A stretch of 23,600 bases of DNA from NCBI GenBank assembly GCA_049317725.1, contig JBMOHS010000042.1:1-23600 (forward strand). Reading direction: 5' to 3'. A program made the translations under genes and the position numbers. Each line of letters opens with the position of its first letter. Position 1 is the first letter of the stretch. Shown one piece after another: positions 1 to 7,622 of the stretch. The notes below the pieces were generated by a model, which was given only the letters and a program-made list of their open reading frames with translations, ran no database searches and was not told the DNA's origin. This DNA is from CAIOZW01 sp049317725 (GTDB taxonomy: Bacteria; Acidobacteriota; Blastocatellia; RBC074).

Positions 1-1337
1 TCGGCCTCCTCACCAAGGGAGGCCAGCCACACCTCAAAAGCGGCGAGGCCCCGTTCGACCTGGAGACGATGGCGGTCGGCCTTGCGGCGCACCTGCCGCC
101 GCTCCTCAGAAACGAGCGGTGGGAGCAGGGCAAAGGTGGTGTTGGCCGGCTGATAGTTCTCGACCGGACCGTGGGCCAAATAATGAAGGAGGGAGCCGGT
201 GGCGGAGGCGCGTGGGAGCGGCGTCGGAAGACGCCCGGCAGCGAGACGGGCGGCGTTGATCCCCGCCACCATGCCCGTTGCCATGGCCTCAGTGTAGCCC
301 TCGATTCCAGAGATCTGACCCGCCAGAAGAACGCGCGGATGGTCGCGCATTTGCAGGGTAGGGAGCAGAATTCGCGGGGCACAGATGTAAGTGTTGCGGT
401 GCATCTGGCCGAGCCGGAGAAATTCAGCCTCGGCGAGGCCCGGGATCAAGCGGAGAATCTGCTGTTGCGCCCCGTACTTGAGATGGCACTGGAAGCCGAC
501 GATGTTGTAGGCATCGGCCATGAGGGATTCGAGGCGAAGTTGGACGCAGGCATACGGCTCGGCTCCGGTACGCGGATCGATCAGCCCGACCGGCTTCATC
601 GGACCGAAGCGAAGGGTATCGCGCCCCCGGCGGGCGATCTCCTCGATCGGCAGGCAGCCCTCAAAGAACTTCTGCTCCTCCTCGACTCCGAGGTGGGGTT
701 GGACCGTCTCGGCGGCGATCAGCGCGTCGTAGAATCGATCGTACTCCTCGCGGTTCATCGGGCAGTTGACGTAGTCATCGCCGCCCTTGCCGTAGCGGGC
801 GGCGCGGAAGGCGATCGAGTAGTCGATCGTCTCACCATCGACAATCGGGGAGATGGCGTCGAAGAAGTAGAGGTTGCCCTGGCCGGTCAGGTCGGCGAGA
901 GAGGCCGAGAGGGCGGGAGAGGCGAGCGGACCGGCGGCAACAATCGTCAAGTGGGTAGGGTCGATCGCGGTGACCTCCTCCCGACGGATCTCGATGCGAG
1001 GATGGGCGGTGAGCCGCTCGGTGACCCGGGCGGAGAAGCGGTCCCGGTCGACGGCGAGGGCGCCGCCGGCGGGAACCGCGACCTCCTCGGCGACTTCGAG
1101 CAGCAGCGAGCCCCCGGCGCGCAGTTCGTCCTTGAGCAGGCGGGGAGCCGTGTGGGGGAGGTCCGACTTGAAGGAGTTGCTGCAGACCAGCTCCGCCAGC
1201 CCCTCGGTGCGATGAGCCCCCGTCGATCGCCCGGGCCTCATCTCAAAGAGCCGTACCGGCCATCCCCGACGGGCCACCTGCCAAGCGGCCTCGGACCCGG
1301 CCAACCCTCCCCCGATGATCGTGACGACTCTCTCCAT
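1..1337 (-). CDS. trmFO: Methylenetetrahydrofolate-tRNA-(uracil-5-)-methyltransferase TrmFO, 3' end cut by window edge
   Basis: The minus strand is open from an ATG at 1337 to the window edge, 445 codons without a stop. TrmFO makes ribothymidine at position 54 of the tRNA T-loop, using methylenetetrahydrofolate as carbon donor and FAD as reductant, in the cytoplasm. The N-terminus holds the FAD-binding glycine motif IIGGGLAGSEAAWQ (residues 7-20). Further family blocks are VCSNSFKSDLP with Cys52 and FFEGCLPIEEIA with Cys228, the likely counterparts of the two catalytic cysteines known in the Bacillus enzyme; FDAISPIVDGETIDY and MNREEYDRFYDALI also match. Family members are about 435-450 residues, so only a few codons should lie outside the window. 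The start is preceded by a purine-rich stretch (GAGGAAGAGGC) that can act as ribosome binding site. It is divergent from the methyltransferase operon. Confidence 0.95.
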   Translation of the reverse strand, partial: MERVVTIIGGGLAGSEAAWQVARRGWPVRLFEMRPGRSTGAHRTEGLAELVCSNSFKSDLPHTAPRLLKDELRAGGSLLLEVAEEVAVPAGGALAVDRDRFSARVTERLTAHPRIEIRREEVTAIDPTHLTIVAAGPLASPALSASLADLTGQGNLYFFDAISPIVDGETIDYSIAFRAARYGKGGDDYVNCPMNREEYDRFYDALIAAETVQPHLGVEEEQKFFEGCLPIEEIARRGRDTLRFGPMKPVGLIDPRTGAEPYACVQLRLESLMADAYNIVGFQCHLKYGAQQQILRLIPGLAEAEFLRLGQMHRNTYICAPRILLPTLQMRDHPRVLLAGQISGIEGYTEAMATGMVAGINAARLAAGRLPTPLPRASATGSLLHYLAHGPVENYQPANTTFALLPPLVSEERRQVRRKADRHRLQVERGLAAFEVWLASLGEEA

Positions 1338-1629
1338 GCCTCTTCCTCTCTTGTCTCTTGTATCTTCTCTCTTCTTTTCTCTTATTGGCCCCTCAATGCT
1401 TAGGGCCGCTCAAGATGTGGATGATAGCAGATGACGAAGGCTCCGCGTCAAACTGGCCCACAAGTCCCCCTCCTCTGATCCGCCCCCAAAAAATATTGGG
1501 GGAGGAATTGACTTACGACCGGATCCAATTTCAAACTCCAGAAGCAGCGAAGAGCTGGCCGGGCAGTCCGCCGGTCGGGACGGAGGAGGATGAGGGCGAG
1601 CGAGTGAGCCCGGGAGTCTTGAGAAACGA
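1338..1629. promoter_or_regulatory. Divergent intergenic region between trmFO and the methyltransferase operon
   Basis: This spacer must hold the promoters of both divergent units. Next to trmFO (1338-1383) the plus strand is almost pure pyrimidine with TCTCTT-like repeats, so the trmFO leader would be polypurine. At 1483-1502 a perfect 7-bp inverted repeat (CCCCCAA / TTGGGGG, 6-nt loop) lies just upstream of a TTGACT hexamer at 1508-1513 that resembles a -35 box, but I see no convincing -10 box at the right distance. No gene is visible in it. Confidence 0.4.
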
Positions 1630-2697
1630 ATGAAGCGAAGACTGATCGACTATCTGGGCTGCCCCGAGTGTGGGAGCGACCTTGACCTCGTGGCACAACC
1701 GGAGGAGCAGGAAGAGATCGAGGAGGGACGACTGGTCTGCCGGACCTGCCGGGAGGACTATCCGATTCGACGCGGCATTCCGCGTTTCGTCCGCTTCGAG
1801 GAGGGGGATGAGCGAGCCCAGACCGCACGGAATTTTGGAGAGCAGTGGCAGGTCTTTGATCATGTTGCCGACCATCATCGACAGCAGTTTCTCGACTGGA
1901 TTGCGCCGGTCGAGCCCTCCTTTGTCCGGGGAAAGGTGGTTCTGGAGGGAGGCTGCGGGAAGGGGCGACACACGCGGCTGATCGCCGAGTGGGGGGCCGC
2001 AGAGGTGATCGGGATCGATGTCAGCGAAGCGATCGAGGCGGCGGCGAGAAACACCGCCGATCTCCCCAACGTGCACCTCATTCAGGCGGACATCGACCGT
2101 CTCCCGCTGCGGAGGCCCGTCGATTATGCCTTCTCGGTGGGAGTGCTGCATCACATGGCCGATCCGGCACGGGGGTTCGCCTCGTTGGCGCGGGCGGTGC
2201 GTCCGGGGGGTGCCCTCTCGGTCTGGGTCTATGGCCGGGAGAAGAACGGCTGGATCGTGCACGGCCTCGACCCGCTGCGAAAACGGCTGACCTCGCAAGT
2301 CAGCCCTCAGGCCCTCTACCGTTTGAGCCTGCTGCCGGCGCTGCTCCTGACCCTGCTCCTCCGGATCGTCTACGCCCCGCTCCGCGAGAGTCGCTGGCAG
2401 GGACGTCTCTTCTACGGCACCTATCTTGGCTACATCGCCGGCTTCCCCTTCCGGGAGATCCATAACATCGTCCACGACCACCTGACGGCGCCGGTCGCCT
2501 TCTACCTGCGCCGGGAGGAGGTGGAAGCTTGGTTCAGGAAGGCCGGGATCAGCGATCCCCTCCTCGCTTGGCACAATCAGAACAGTTGGCGTGGCTTTGG
2601 GCGACTGCCCCATCCCGCAGCGGAACATCATGCCGGACCGGTCGCAGGTGAATCGCCGACCGCGAAGAGCGTGGAGGTGAACATTGGCAGGCGGTGA
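1630..2697 (+). CDS. SAM-dependent methyltransferase with N-terminal Trm112-like zinc ribbon
   Basis: A 355-residue protein of two parts. Residues 1-55 form a Trm112-like zinc ribbon with Cys11-x2-Cys14 and Cys37-x2-Cys40 (CPEC, CRTC) and the typical ending DYPIRRGIPRFV. From about residue 100 follows a class I methyltransferase: motif I EGGCGKGRH (106-114), acidic motif IGIDVS, and FSVGVLHHMADP with a following RPGG turn. The C-terminus (EVEAWFRKAGI) is the usual end of methyltransferase type 11/12 proteins. It should transfer a methyl group from SAM in the cytoplasm; the substrate cannot be read from the sequence. Proteins of this shape are frequent in polysaccharide clusters, and the downstream neighbours (methyltransferase, glycosyltransferase, amidotransferase) suggest a glycan or lipid-linked sugar. 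The ATG at 1630 has only a weak upstream purine stretch (GAGAAACGA). Confidence 0.85.
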   Translation: MKRRLIDYLGCPECGSDLDLVAQPEEQEEIEEGRLVCRTCREDYPIRRGIPRFVRFEEGDERAQTARNFGEQWQVFDHVADHHRQQFLDWIAPVEPSFVRGKVVLEGGCGKGRHTRLIAEWGAAEVIGIDVSEAIEAAARNTADLPNVHLIQADIDRLPLRRPVDYAFSVGVLHHMADPARGFASLARAVRPGGALSVWVYGREKNGWIVHGLDPLRKRLTSQVSPQALYRLSLLPALLLTLLLRIVYAPLRESRWQGRLFYGTYLGYIAGFPFREIHNIVHDHLTAPVAFYLRREEVEAWFRKAGISDPLLAWHNQNSWRGFGRLPHPAAEHHAGPVAGESPTAKSVEVNIGRR

Positions 2698-3508
2698 CCT
2701 TGTCGGGCAGAAAGAGCAGGAGGCGATGCGTCCGCTCAACTACCAGATCATGTTCGAGGTCGAGGACGATCACTGGTGGTTCGTCGGGCGTCGGGCGATC
2801 GTCCTGGCCAAGGTCGAGCAGTTGTTGAAGAGAGGGCGGGGTGACCGCCCGCATCTCCTCGACATCGGCTGTGGAACGGGGGCGACCCTCGACGCCTTGC
2901 GCGGGTGGGGCACTGTCCAGGGGATCGATTTATCGCGGCTGGCGCTGGGGTTTTCGCGGCAGCGGGGGAACGACCGGGTCGCCTGTGCGAGCGCGACGGG
3001 GCTGCCCTTCTCGGCGGAGACGTTCGACCTGGTGACGGCGTTGGATGTCATCGAGCATCTCGACGACGACGTCGCCGGGCTGCGCGAAATCTGGCGGGTG
3101 CTCAAGCCGGGGGCGGCGGCGATCCTCTTCGTTCCGGCATTTCCGTCGCTGTGGGGACCAAATGATGACCAGTCGGGGCACCGGCGGCGCTATCGGCGAG
3201 GTCCACTGCTCGCGGCGGTCAAGGCCGCTGGACTGGAGGTCGTCTCGATCAGCTATGCCAATGTCGCGATGTTCGGTCCGATCTGGCTCGGGCGCCGCCT
3301 CCTGACGATGCTCGGACGAGAGGAGCAATCGGAGAACCGGATCAACCATCCGCAAGTGAATCGGTGGTTGGCGCGGATCTTCGCGGCAGAGGCTGGCTGG
3401 TTGCGCCATCGGTCGTTGCCGTTTGGCGTCTCGCTGCTGTGTGTCGCCCGACGACCTCTCACCGGGACGGCTGCGGCTGGCCCAAAGCCCGGAAAGGAGG
3501 GTCAGTGA
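2684..3508 (+). CDS. Class I SAM-dependent methyltransferase (type 11)
   Basis: A 274-residue methyltransferase. The N-terminal block EVEDDHWWFVGRRAIV (25-40) is characteristic of a family found beside glycosyltransferases. Motif I is DIGCGTG (60-66), followed by GIDLSRLAL, DLVTALDVIEHLDDD and the LKPGAA turn; the mid-region NDDQSGHRRRY is also typical of that family. It should methylate a sugar, lipid-linked intermediate or related small molecule; the substrate is not visible. I chose the TTG at 2684 because GGAGG at 2673-2677 lies 6 nt before it; this overlaps the upstream gene by 14 nt and implies translational coupling. The alternative ATG at 2726 (MRPLNYQ) has AGGAGG only 2 nt upstream, too close, but better matches the usual family N-terminus, so the exact start is uncertain. 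Confidence 0.85.
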   Translation: MAGGDLVGQKEQEAMRPLNYQIMFEVEDDHWWFVGRRAIVLAKVEQLLKRGRGDRPHLLDIGCGTGATLDALRGWGTVQGIDLSRLALGFSRQRGNDRVACASATGLPFSAETFDLVTALDVIEHLDDDVAGLREIWRVLKPGAAAILFVPAFPSLWGPNDDQSGHRRRYRRGPLLAAVKAAGLEVVSISYANVAMFGPIWLGRRLLTMLGREEQSENRINHPQVNRWLARIFAAEAGWLRHRSLPFGVSLLCVARRPLTGTAAAGPKPGKEGQ

Positions 3509-4503
3509 CCGATCGATTGCCCAATCGCCCTCAACTCTCAATCTTCCTGCCAGTCTTCAACGAGGAGGAGAACCTCGAGCGGATGCACACCCACCTGCTG
3601 GCTGCGCTGACCAAGCTCGGGCGTTCGTTCGAGGTCATCTATGTGGATGATGGTAGCACCGACCGGAGCTTGGCGCTGCTGAGCGGTTTCGCAGAGAGAG
3701 ACGAGCGCATCCGCGTCATCGGCTTTCGACGAAATTACGGGCAGACGGCGGCGATGGCAGCGGGGATCGACGCCGCGCGGGGTGAGGTCTTGATCCCGAT
3801 GGACGCCGACCTGCAGAACGATCCCGCCGACATCGAACGGCTCCTCAACCGGCTCGAGGAGGGCTATGACGTCGTCTCCGGGTGGCGAAAGGATCGGCAA
3901 GATGCTTTTCTGACCCGGACGCTCCCCTCGCGACTGGCCAACGGGTTGATCTCACGGATCGGGGGAGTTCCGCTGCACGATTACGGATGTTCGCTCAAGG
4001 CCTACCGCCGCGAGGTCCTCGCCGATGTGCACCTCTACGGCGAGATGCACCGCTTCATCCCCATCTACGCCAGTTGGGCCGGTGGGCGGGTGACGGAGAT
4101 TCCAGTGACCCACCACCCGCGCATCGCGGGCCGCTCGAAGTACGGGCTCTCGCGGACGATCAAGGTGGTCTTCGACCTGATTACGATCAAGTTTCTGGCG
4201 AGTTACATGACCAAGCCGCTCTACGTCTTCGGCTGGGCCGGGCTGCTCGCCTTCCTCTTCTCGGGGCTTGCCGGCGGGTTGGCCTTTCTGATGAAGTTTG
4301 CCGACTGGCCCTTCCACGCCGATTTCATACAGACGCCGCTGCCGATCCTCTCGATGGTGCTGTTGGTACTGGGGATCCAGCTCTTCCTGATGGGGTTGAT
4401 CGCCGAGATGCTGGTGCGGACCTACCACGAATCGCAGAACAAGCCGGTCTACACCGTCCGCACCCGGATCAACTTTGAGGCGAACGGGGAGACCAACGGG
4501 TAG
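3505..4503 (+). CDS. GT2 family glycosyltransferase, DPM/ArnC/GtrB type, with two C-terminal membrane helices
   Basis: A 332-residue glycosyltransferase family 2 protein. It starts with LSIFLPVFNEEENLE (11-25) and carries the nucleotide-sugar motifs DDGS (48-51) and DAD in MDADLQNDP (99-107), then the family block HHPRIAGRSKYGLSRTIKVVFDL. Two hydrophobic helices follow at about 236-260 and 283-308. This layout is that of polyprenyl-phosphate sugar transferases (dolichol-phosphate mannose synthase, ArnC, GtrB), which charge a membrane lipid with one sugar at the cytoplasmic face. I chose the GTG at 3505, which overlaps the previous stop as GTGA and has GGAGG at 3496-3500. The open frame extends further upstream to 3364, but that part lies inside the methyltransferase gene and shows no family similarity. 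Sugar and acceptor are not predictable. Confidence 0.92.
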   Translation: MTDRLPNRPQLSIFLPVFNEEENLERMHTHLLAALTKLGRSFEVIYVDDGSTDRSLALLSGFAERDERIRVIGFRRNYGQTAAMAAGIDAARGEVLIPMDADLQNDPADIERLLNRLEEGYDVVSGWRKDRQDAFLTRTLPSRLANGLISRIGGVPLHDYGCSLKAYRREVLADVHLYGEMHRFIPIYASWAGGRVTEIPVTHHPRIAGRSKYGLSRTIKVVFDLITIKFLASYMTKPLYVFGWAGLLAFLFSGLAGGLAFLMKFADWPFHADFIQTPLPILSMVLLVLGIQLFLMGLIAEMLVRTYHESQNKPVYTVRTRINFEANGETNG

Positions 4504-4529
4504 AGACCACCCGCCAAGGGAGAGCTGGA

Positions 4530-6416
4530 ATGTGTGGAATCGTGGGGATGGTCGCGCCTTCCGAAGGGGTGCCAGTCGAGGGGGAGCGGGTTCGGGCGAT
4601 GGCGAGGGCGATCGTTCATCGCGGCCCGGACGATGAAGGGTTTCACCTGACGCCACGGGTCGGGCTCGGCATGCGCCGCCTCTCGATCATCGATCTCTCC
4701 ACCGGTCACCAGCCGATCGGGAACGAAGACGGGAGCCTCCAGGTTGTCTTCAATGGCGAGATCTACAACTACCGGTCACTCCGGGAAGAGCTGCTTGCTC
4801 GTGGGCACCAGCTCCGTACCGCTTCGGATACAGAAGTGCTCGTCCATCTCTACGAGGATCTGGGAGACGACCTGGTCACCCGCCTCAATGGGATGTTCGC
4901 CTTTGCCCTCTGGGACGAGCGGCAGCGGCGCCTGCTGCTCGCGCGTGACCGGATGGGCGAGAAGCCACTCTACTTCACCCAGCTCTCCGATGGGACCTTC
5001 CTCTTCGCCTCGGAGCTGAAAGCGCTCTTGACCCATCCGCGGGTTGAGCGACGGCTCAATCTGCGCGCCCTGCGCAAATACCTCCAGTACGAGTTCGTAC
5101 CGGCGCCGCAGACGATGCTGGAGGGGATCTTCAAGCTGCCCCCGGCCCATCGACTGATCGTCGAACGGGGAGCGTGGCGGATGGAGCGCTACTGGAAGCT
5201 GCCCGATCCTGGCGAGCCGCGCCCGATCTCACTGGCTGCGGCGGCGGAGGAGCTGCGGGAGCGGCTGCGCGAGGCGGTGCGGATCCGGCTGATCGCCGAT
5301 GTACCGTTGGGTATCCTGCTTTCGGGAGGGATCGATTCGAGCACCGTGGCAGCGCTCGCTTGCGGTGAGGCCGGACAGCGGGTCGAAACCTTCTCGATCG
5401 CCTTCGCGGAGAAGTCTTTCGACGAGTCGGCCCACGCGCGACGGGTCGCCGCACATCTTGGCACCGACCATCACGAGGCAATTGTGACGGAACAGGAGAT
5501 GCTGGGGATGGTGGCGCGCCTCCCGATGCTGCTCGACGAGCCCCTCGGCGATGCCTCGCTGATCCCGACCTTTCTTCTTTCGGAATTTACGCGCCGACAC
5601 GTGACAGTCGCCCTGGGCGGCGATGGGGGAGACGAGCTGCTGGCGGGCTATCCGACCTACTTCGCGCACCGGCTGGCCGAGTCGTATCGCCGACTGCCCT
5701 TCTGGATGCGAGGCGGAGTCATCGAGCCGCTCGTCGCGCGGCTGCCGGTCTCGACGGCAAACCTCTCGTTTGACTTCAAGGCGAAGCGGTTCGTCGAGGG
5801 GGCCGCCCTGCCGCTGGGAATGCGGCATACCGTCTGGATGGGCTCCTTCACGGCACGACAACAGGCCGAACTGCTGCTGCCAGACATCTTAGCTGCGGTT
5901 CCGGACGAGGAGGTCTACGATGAGATTACCCCCTTCGACTCACCCTCCCCGATCGATCCGGTCGAGCGGATGATGCGGCTCGATGCGGGCCACTATCTCT
6001 CGGAGGGGGTTCTGGTCAAGGTCGACCGCGCGAGCATGGCCGCCTCGCTCGAGACACGGGCCCCGTTTCTCGACCATACCCTCGTCGAGTTTCTCTGTTC
6101 GCTCCCGTTGTCACTCAAGCTGCAAGGCAGCACGGGCAAGGTGGTGCTCAAGGAGGCGATGCGCGAGCACCTGCCGGCCAAGATCCTTGCCCGACCGAAG
6201 AAGGGCTTCGGGATGCCGGTGGCGCAGTGGCTGCAGCAAGGGCTTCGGCCCCTCGTGCGTGAGACGCTCGCTCCCGATCGCTTGCGCCGGCAAGGCCTCT
6301 TCTCGCCGAGCTATGTCACCCGACTCCTTGAGGAGCACGAAGCGGGACGGGCCGACCACCGCAAACTCCTCTGGACTCTTCTGATGTTCGAGCTTTGGCC
6401 CTTCGCCTCCAAATAG
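4530..6416 (+). CDS. asnB: Asparagine synthase (glutamine-hydrolysing) family amidotransferase
   Basis: A 628-residue protein with both AsnB domains. The class II glutaminase domain begins with the catalytic Cys2 (MCGIVG) and shows RRLSIIDLSTGHQPI, FNGEIYNY and LLARDRMGEKPLYF. The synthetase domain has the pyrophosphatase loop SGGIDSS from Ser265, then FAEKSFDESAHAR and LGGDGGDELLAGYPTY. It should release ammonia from glutamine and use ATP to amidate a carboxylate. Besides housekeeping asparagine synthesis, long AsnB-like proteins of this shape occur in exopolysaccharide loci, including those tied to exosortase, where the acceptor is thought to be a uronic acid or similar. The gap to the glycosyltransferase stop is 26 nt, and GGGAG at 4518-4522 is a well-placed ribosome binding site. 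The operon position favours a glycan role, but plain asparagine synthase cannot be excluded. Confidence 0.93.
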   Translation: MCGIVGMVAPSEGVPVEGERVRAMARAIVHRGPDDEGFHLTPRVGLGMRRLSIIDLSTGHQPIGNEDGSLQVVFNGEIYNYRSLREELLARGHQLRTASDTEVLVHLYEDLGDDLVTRLNGMFAFALWDERQRRLLLARDRMGEKPLYFTQLSDGTFLFASELKALLTHPRVERRLNLRALRKYLQYEFVPAPQTMLEGIFKLPPAHRLIVERGAWRMERYWKLPDPGEPRPISLAAAAEELRERLREAVRIRLIADVPLGILLSGGIDSSTVAALACGEAGQRVETFSIAFAEKSFDESAHARRVAAHLGTDHHEAIVTEQEMLGMVARLPMLLDEPLGDASLIPTFLLSEFTRRHVTVALGGDGGDELLAGYPTYFAHRLAESYRRLPFWMRGGVIEPLVARLPVSTANLSFDFKAKRFVEGAALPLGMRHTVWMGSFTARQQAELLLPDILAAVPDEEVYDEITPFDSPSPIDPVERMMRLDAGHYLSEGVLVKVDRASMAASLETRAPFLDHTLVEFLCSLPLSLKLQGSTGKVVLKEAMREHLPAKILARPKKGFGMPVAQWLQQGLRPLVRETLAPDRLRRQGLFSPSYVTRLLEEHEAGRADHRKLLWTLLMFELWPFASK

Positions 6417-6419
6417 TGT

Positions 6420-7247
6420 ATGATCCGCGGCATGGCAGACACGAACCCGACACCATCGCCCAATCGGCCCGGCAGTGAGACGGCTGTCGCTGGCAAGCCT
6501 AAGAGCCTCCTGCGGGACTATCTCGAACAGGGACTGATCACGGTCATCATGGCCCTCTTCCTGATGACCTTCATCGCCCAGGCGGTCGCGGTTCCCACCG
6601 GGTCGATGCAGAACACGATCAACATTGGCGACCATCTCTTCGTCAACAAGTTCATCTTTGGGAGCGCGACCCCGGTGATCGGCAAGCTGCTCCCGACTCG
6701 CGAGATTCGTCGGGGGGATATCATCGTCTTCAAGTTGCCGAGCGATCCGAAGGTCAACTATGTCAAGCGGGTCATCGGGCTGCCCGGGGAGCAGGTGCTG
6801 GTGCGGGGGCGACGGGTCCTCATCAACGGGAAAGACCTGCCCGAGGAGCGGGTGACGGTCAAGCTGACTGGGGACTACTCCAACCGCTCTGCGCTTGAAG
6901 TAGTCCGTACCGATCCAGCCCCTTCTGATGCCTGGTACAAGGTCTATTACAGCGAGCGGAACGACGAGGAAGAGGCGGAGATGGGCGGATTTCACGACAT
7001 GCGCTACGCCGTCGATGAGCCCTTTCTGATTCCGGCCAACTCCTACTTCGTGATGGGCGACAGCCGCGACAACAGCCTGGACAGCCGATACTGGGGAGTG
7101 GTTCCCCGCGAGAACATCTTCGCCCGCGCGCTCTATGTGCACTGGTCGTTCAATCCGCGCGATCCGGAAGTGACCAGCAACGACAGTTCCCTGCCGGGCA
7201 TTCTGCGCGCCGCGAAGTTGGGGCGGATCGGTTCGGCGGTCAAGTAG
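6420..7247 (+). CDS. lepB: Signal peptidase I
   Basis: Type I signal peptidase, which removes Sec and Tat signal peptides at the outer face of the cytoplasmic membrane. One N-terminal membrane helix (about residues 38-60) precedes box B, VPTGSMQNTI, with the nucleophile Ser62; box D, NYVKRVIGLPGE, carries the general base Lys116; box E is MGDSRDNSLDSRYWG. Numbering is from the ATG at 6420. A second ATG at 6432 (MADTNP) is equally possible; neither has a clear ribosome binding site, so translation is probably coupled to the asnB stop only 3 nt upstream. An insertion of about 45 residues between boxes D and E is rich in acidic residues (SERNDEEEAEMG), a size seen in many bacterial LepB. It ends the five-gene run. 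Confidence 0.96.
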   Translation: MIRGMADTNPTPSPNRPGSETAVAGKPKSLLRDYLEQGLITVIMALFLMTFIAQAVAVPTGSMQNTINIGDHLFVNKFIFGSATPVIGKLLPTREIRRGDIIVFKLPSDPKVNYVKRVIGLPGEQVLVRGRRVLINGKDLPEERVTVKLTGDYSNRSALEVVRTDPAPSDAWYKVYYSERNDEEEAEMGGFHDMRYAVDEPFLIPANSYFVMGDSRDNSLDSRYWGVVPRENIFARALYVHWSFNPRDPEVTSNDSSLPGILRAAKLGRIGSAVK

Positions 7248-7280
7248 CCGCCAGTCCGTCCCCTGCCTGATCCCTTTTCT

Positions 7281-7306
7281 CACGCAGAGGCGCGGAGACA
7301 CGCAGG
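7281..7306. repeat. CGCAGAGG/CGCGGAG-type motif, possible dispersed intergenic repeat
   Basis: The stretch reads as three imperfect copies of a CGCRGAGR word (CGCAGAGG, CGCGGAGA, CGCAGG). Intergenic words of this CGCAGAG type are, from general knowledge, scattered in many bacterial genomes, but only one copy lies in this window, so its status as a dispersed repeat is inference. Confidence 0.3.
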
Positions 7307-7347
7307 TCTCTCAAGAAGCGGCTTGCCCACCTTCTCCCATTCTTTCT

Positions 7348-7487
7348 CTCGTCCCTCGTCCCTCGTCCCTCGCCCCTCGCCCCTCGTCCCTCGCCCCTCG
7401 TCCCTCGCCCCTCTCCCCTCGCCCCTCATCCCTCGCCCCTCGTCCCTCGCCCCTCGCCCCTCGCCCCTCGTCCCTCTCCCCTCTTCC
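7348..7487. repeat. Tandem heptamer tract, 20 perfect-length units of CTCNYCC
   Basis: By hand parsing, 140 nt divide into exactly 20 consecutive 7-nt units without a single insertion or deletion. Positions 1-3 and 6-7 are invariant (CTC..CC). Positions 4-5 vary: GC in nine units, GT in seven, TC in two, AT in one and TT in one. The minus strand therefore has a run of at least three G every seven bases, which fits the classical G-quadruplex pattern several times over. Because 7 is not a multiple of 3, all frames read through it as low-complexity peptide; I do not regard these as genes. Confidence 0.95.
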
Positions 7488-7622
7488 CGGCGACTGGTTT
7501 GTCGAAGGGGGGAGGGCAATGCTACGCTCAAAAGTCAGGAACCACTTCCCTTCCGCCTGGACGAAGATGAGAGGAGGGAGTGGGGCGAGGGGCTGTCCTT
7601 TTGATTTCGGGGGGGGAGCGAC

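Larger units (their letters stand above)
7248..7622. other. Intergenic region with repeats upstream of the TPR/VCBS gene
   Basis: No gene is visible. From left to right it holds a short CGCAGAG-rich motif (7281-7306), a 20-copy heptamer tract (7348-7487), and a 135-nt stretch before the next gene. In the last part TTGTCG at 7499-7504 and TACGCT at 7523-7528, 18 nt apart, are a weak candidate promoter. GGGGGGGAG ending about 4 nt before the ATG at 7623 is a clear ribosome binding site for the next gene. Confidence 0.6.

Noticed and set aside
69..1403. Plus-strand open frame of 444 codons over the left end
   Set aside because: It lies antisense to trmFO, whose minus-strand translation shows clear family motifs. 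The plus-strand product is low-complexity and rich in Arg, Gly and Glu with no recognisable motif.
3364..3504. Upstream extension of the glycosyltransferase frame
   Set aside because: It overlaps the end of the second methyltransferase; the GTG at 3505 has a proper ribosome binding site and gives the normal family N-terminus.
7348..7487. Heptamer tract considered as a CRISPR array
   Set aside because: The units are 7 nt and directly adjacent, with no spacers, and no cas gene is nearby.
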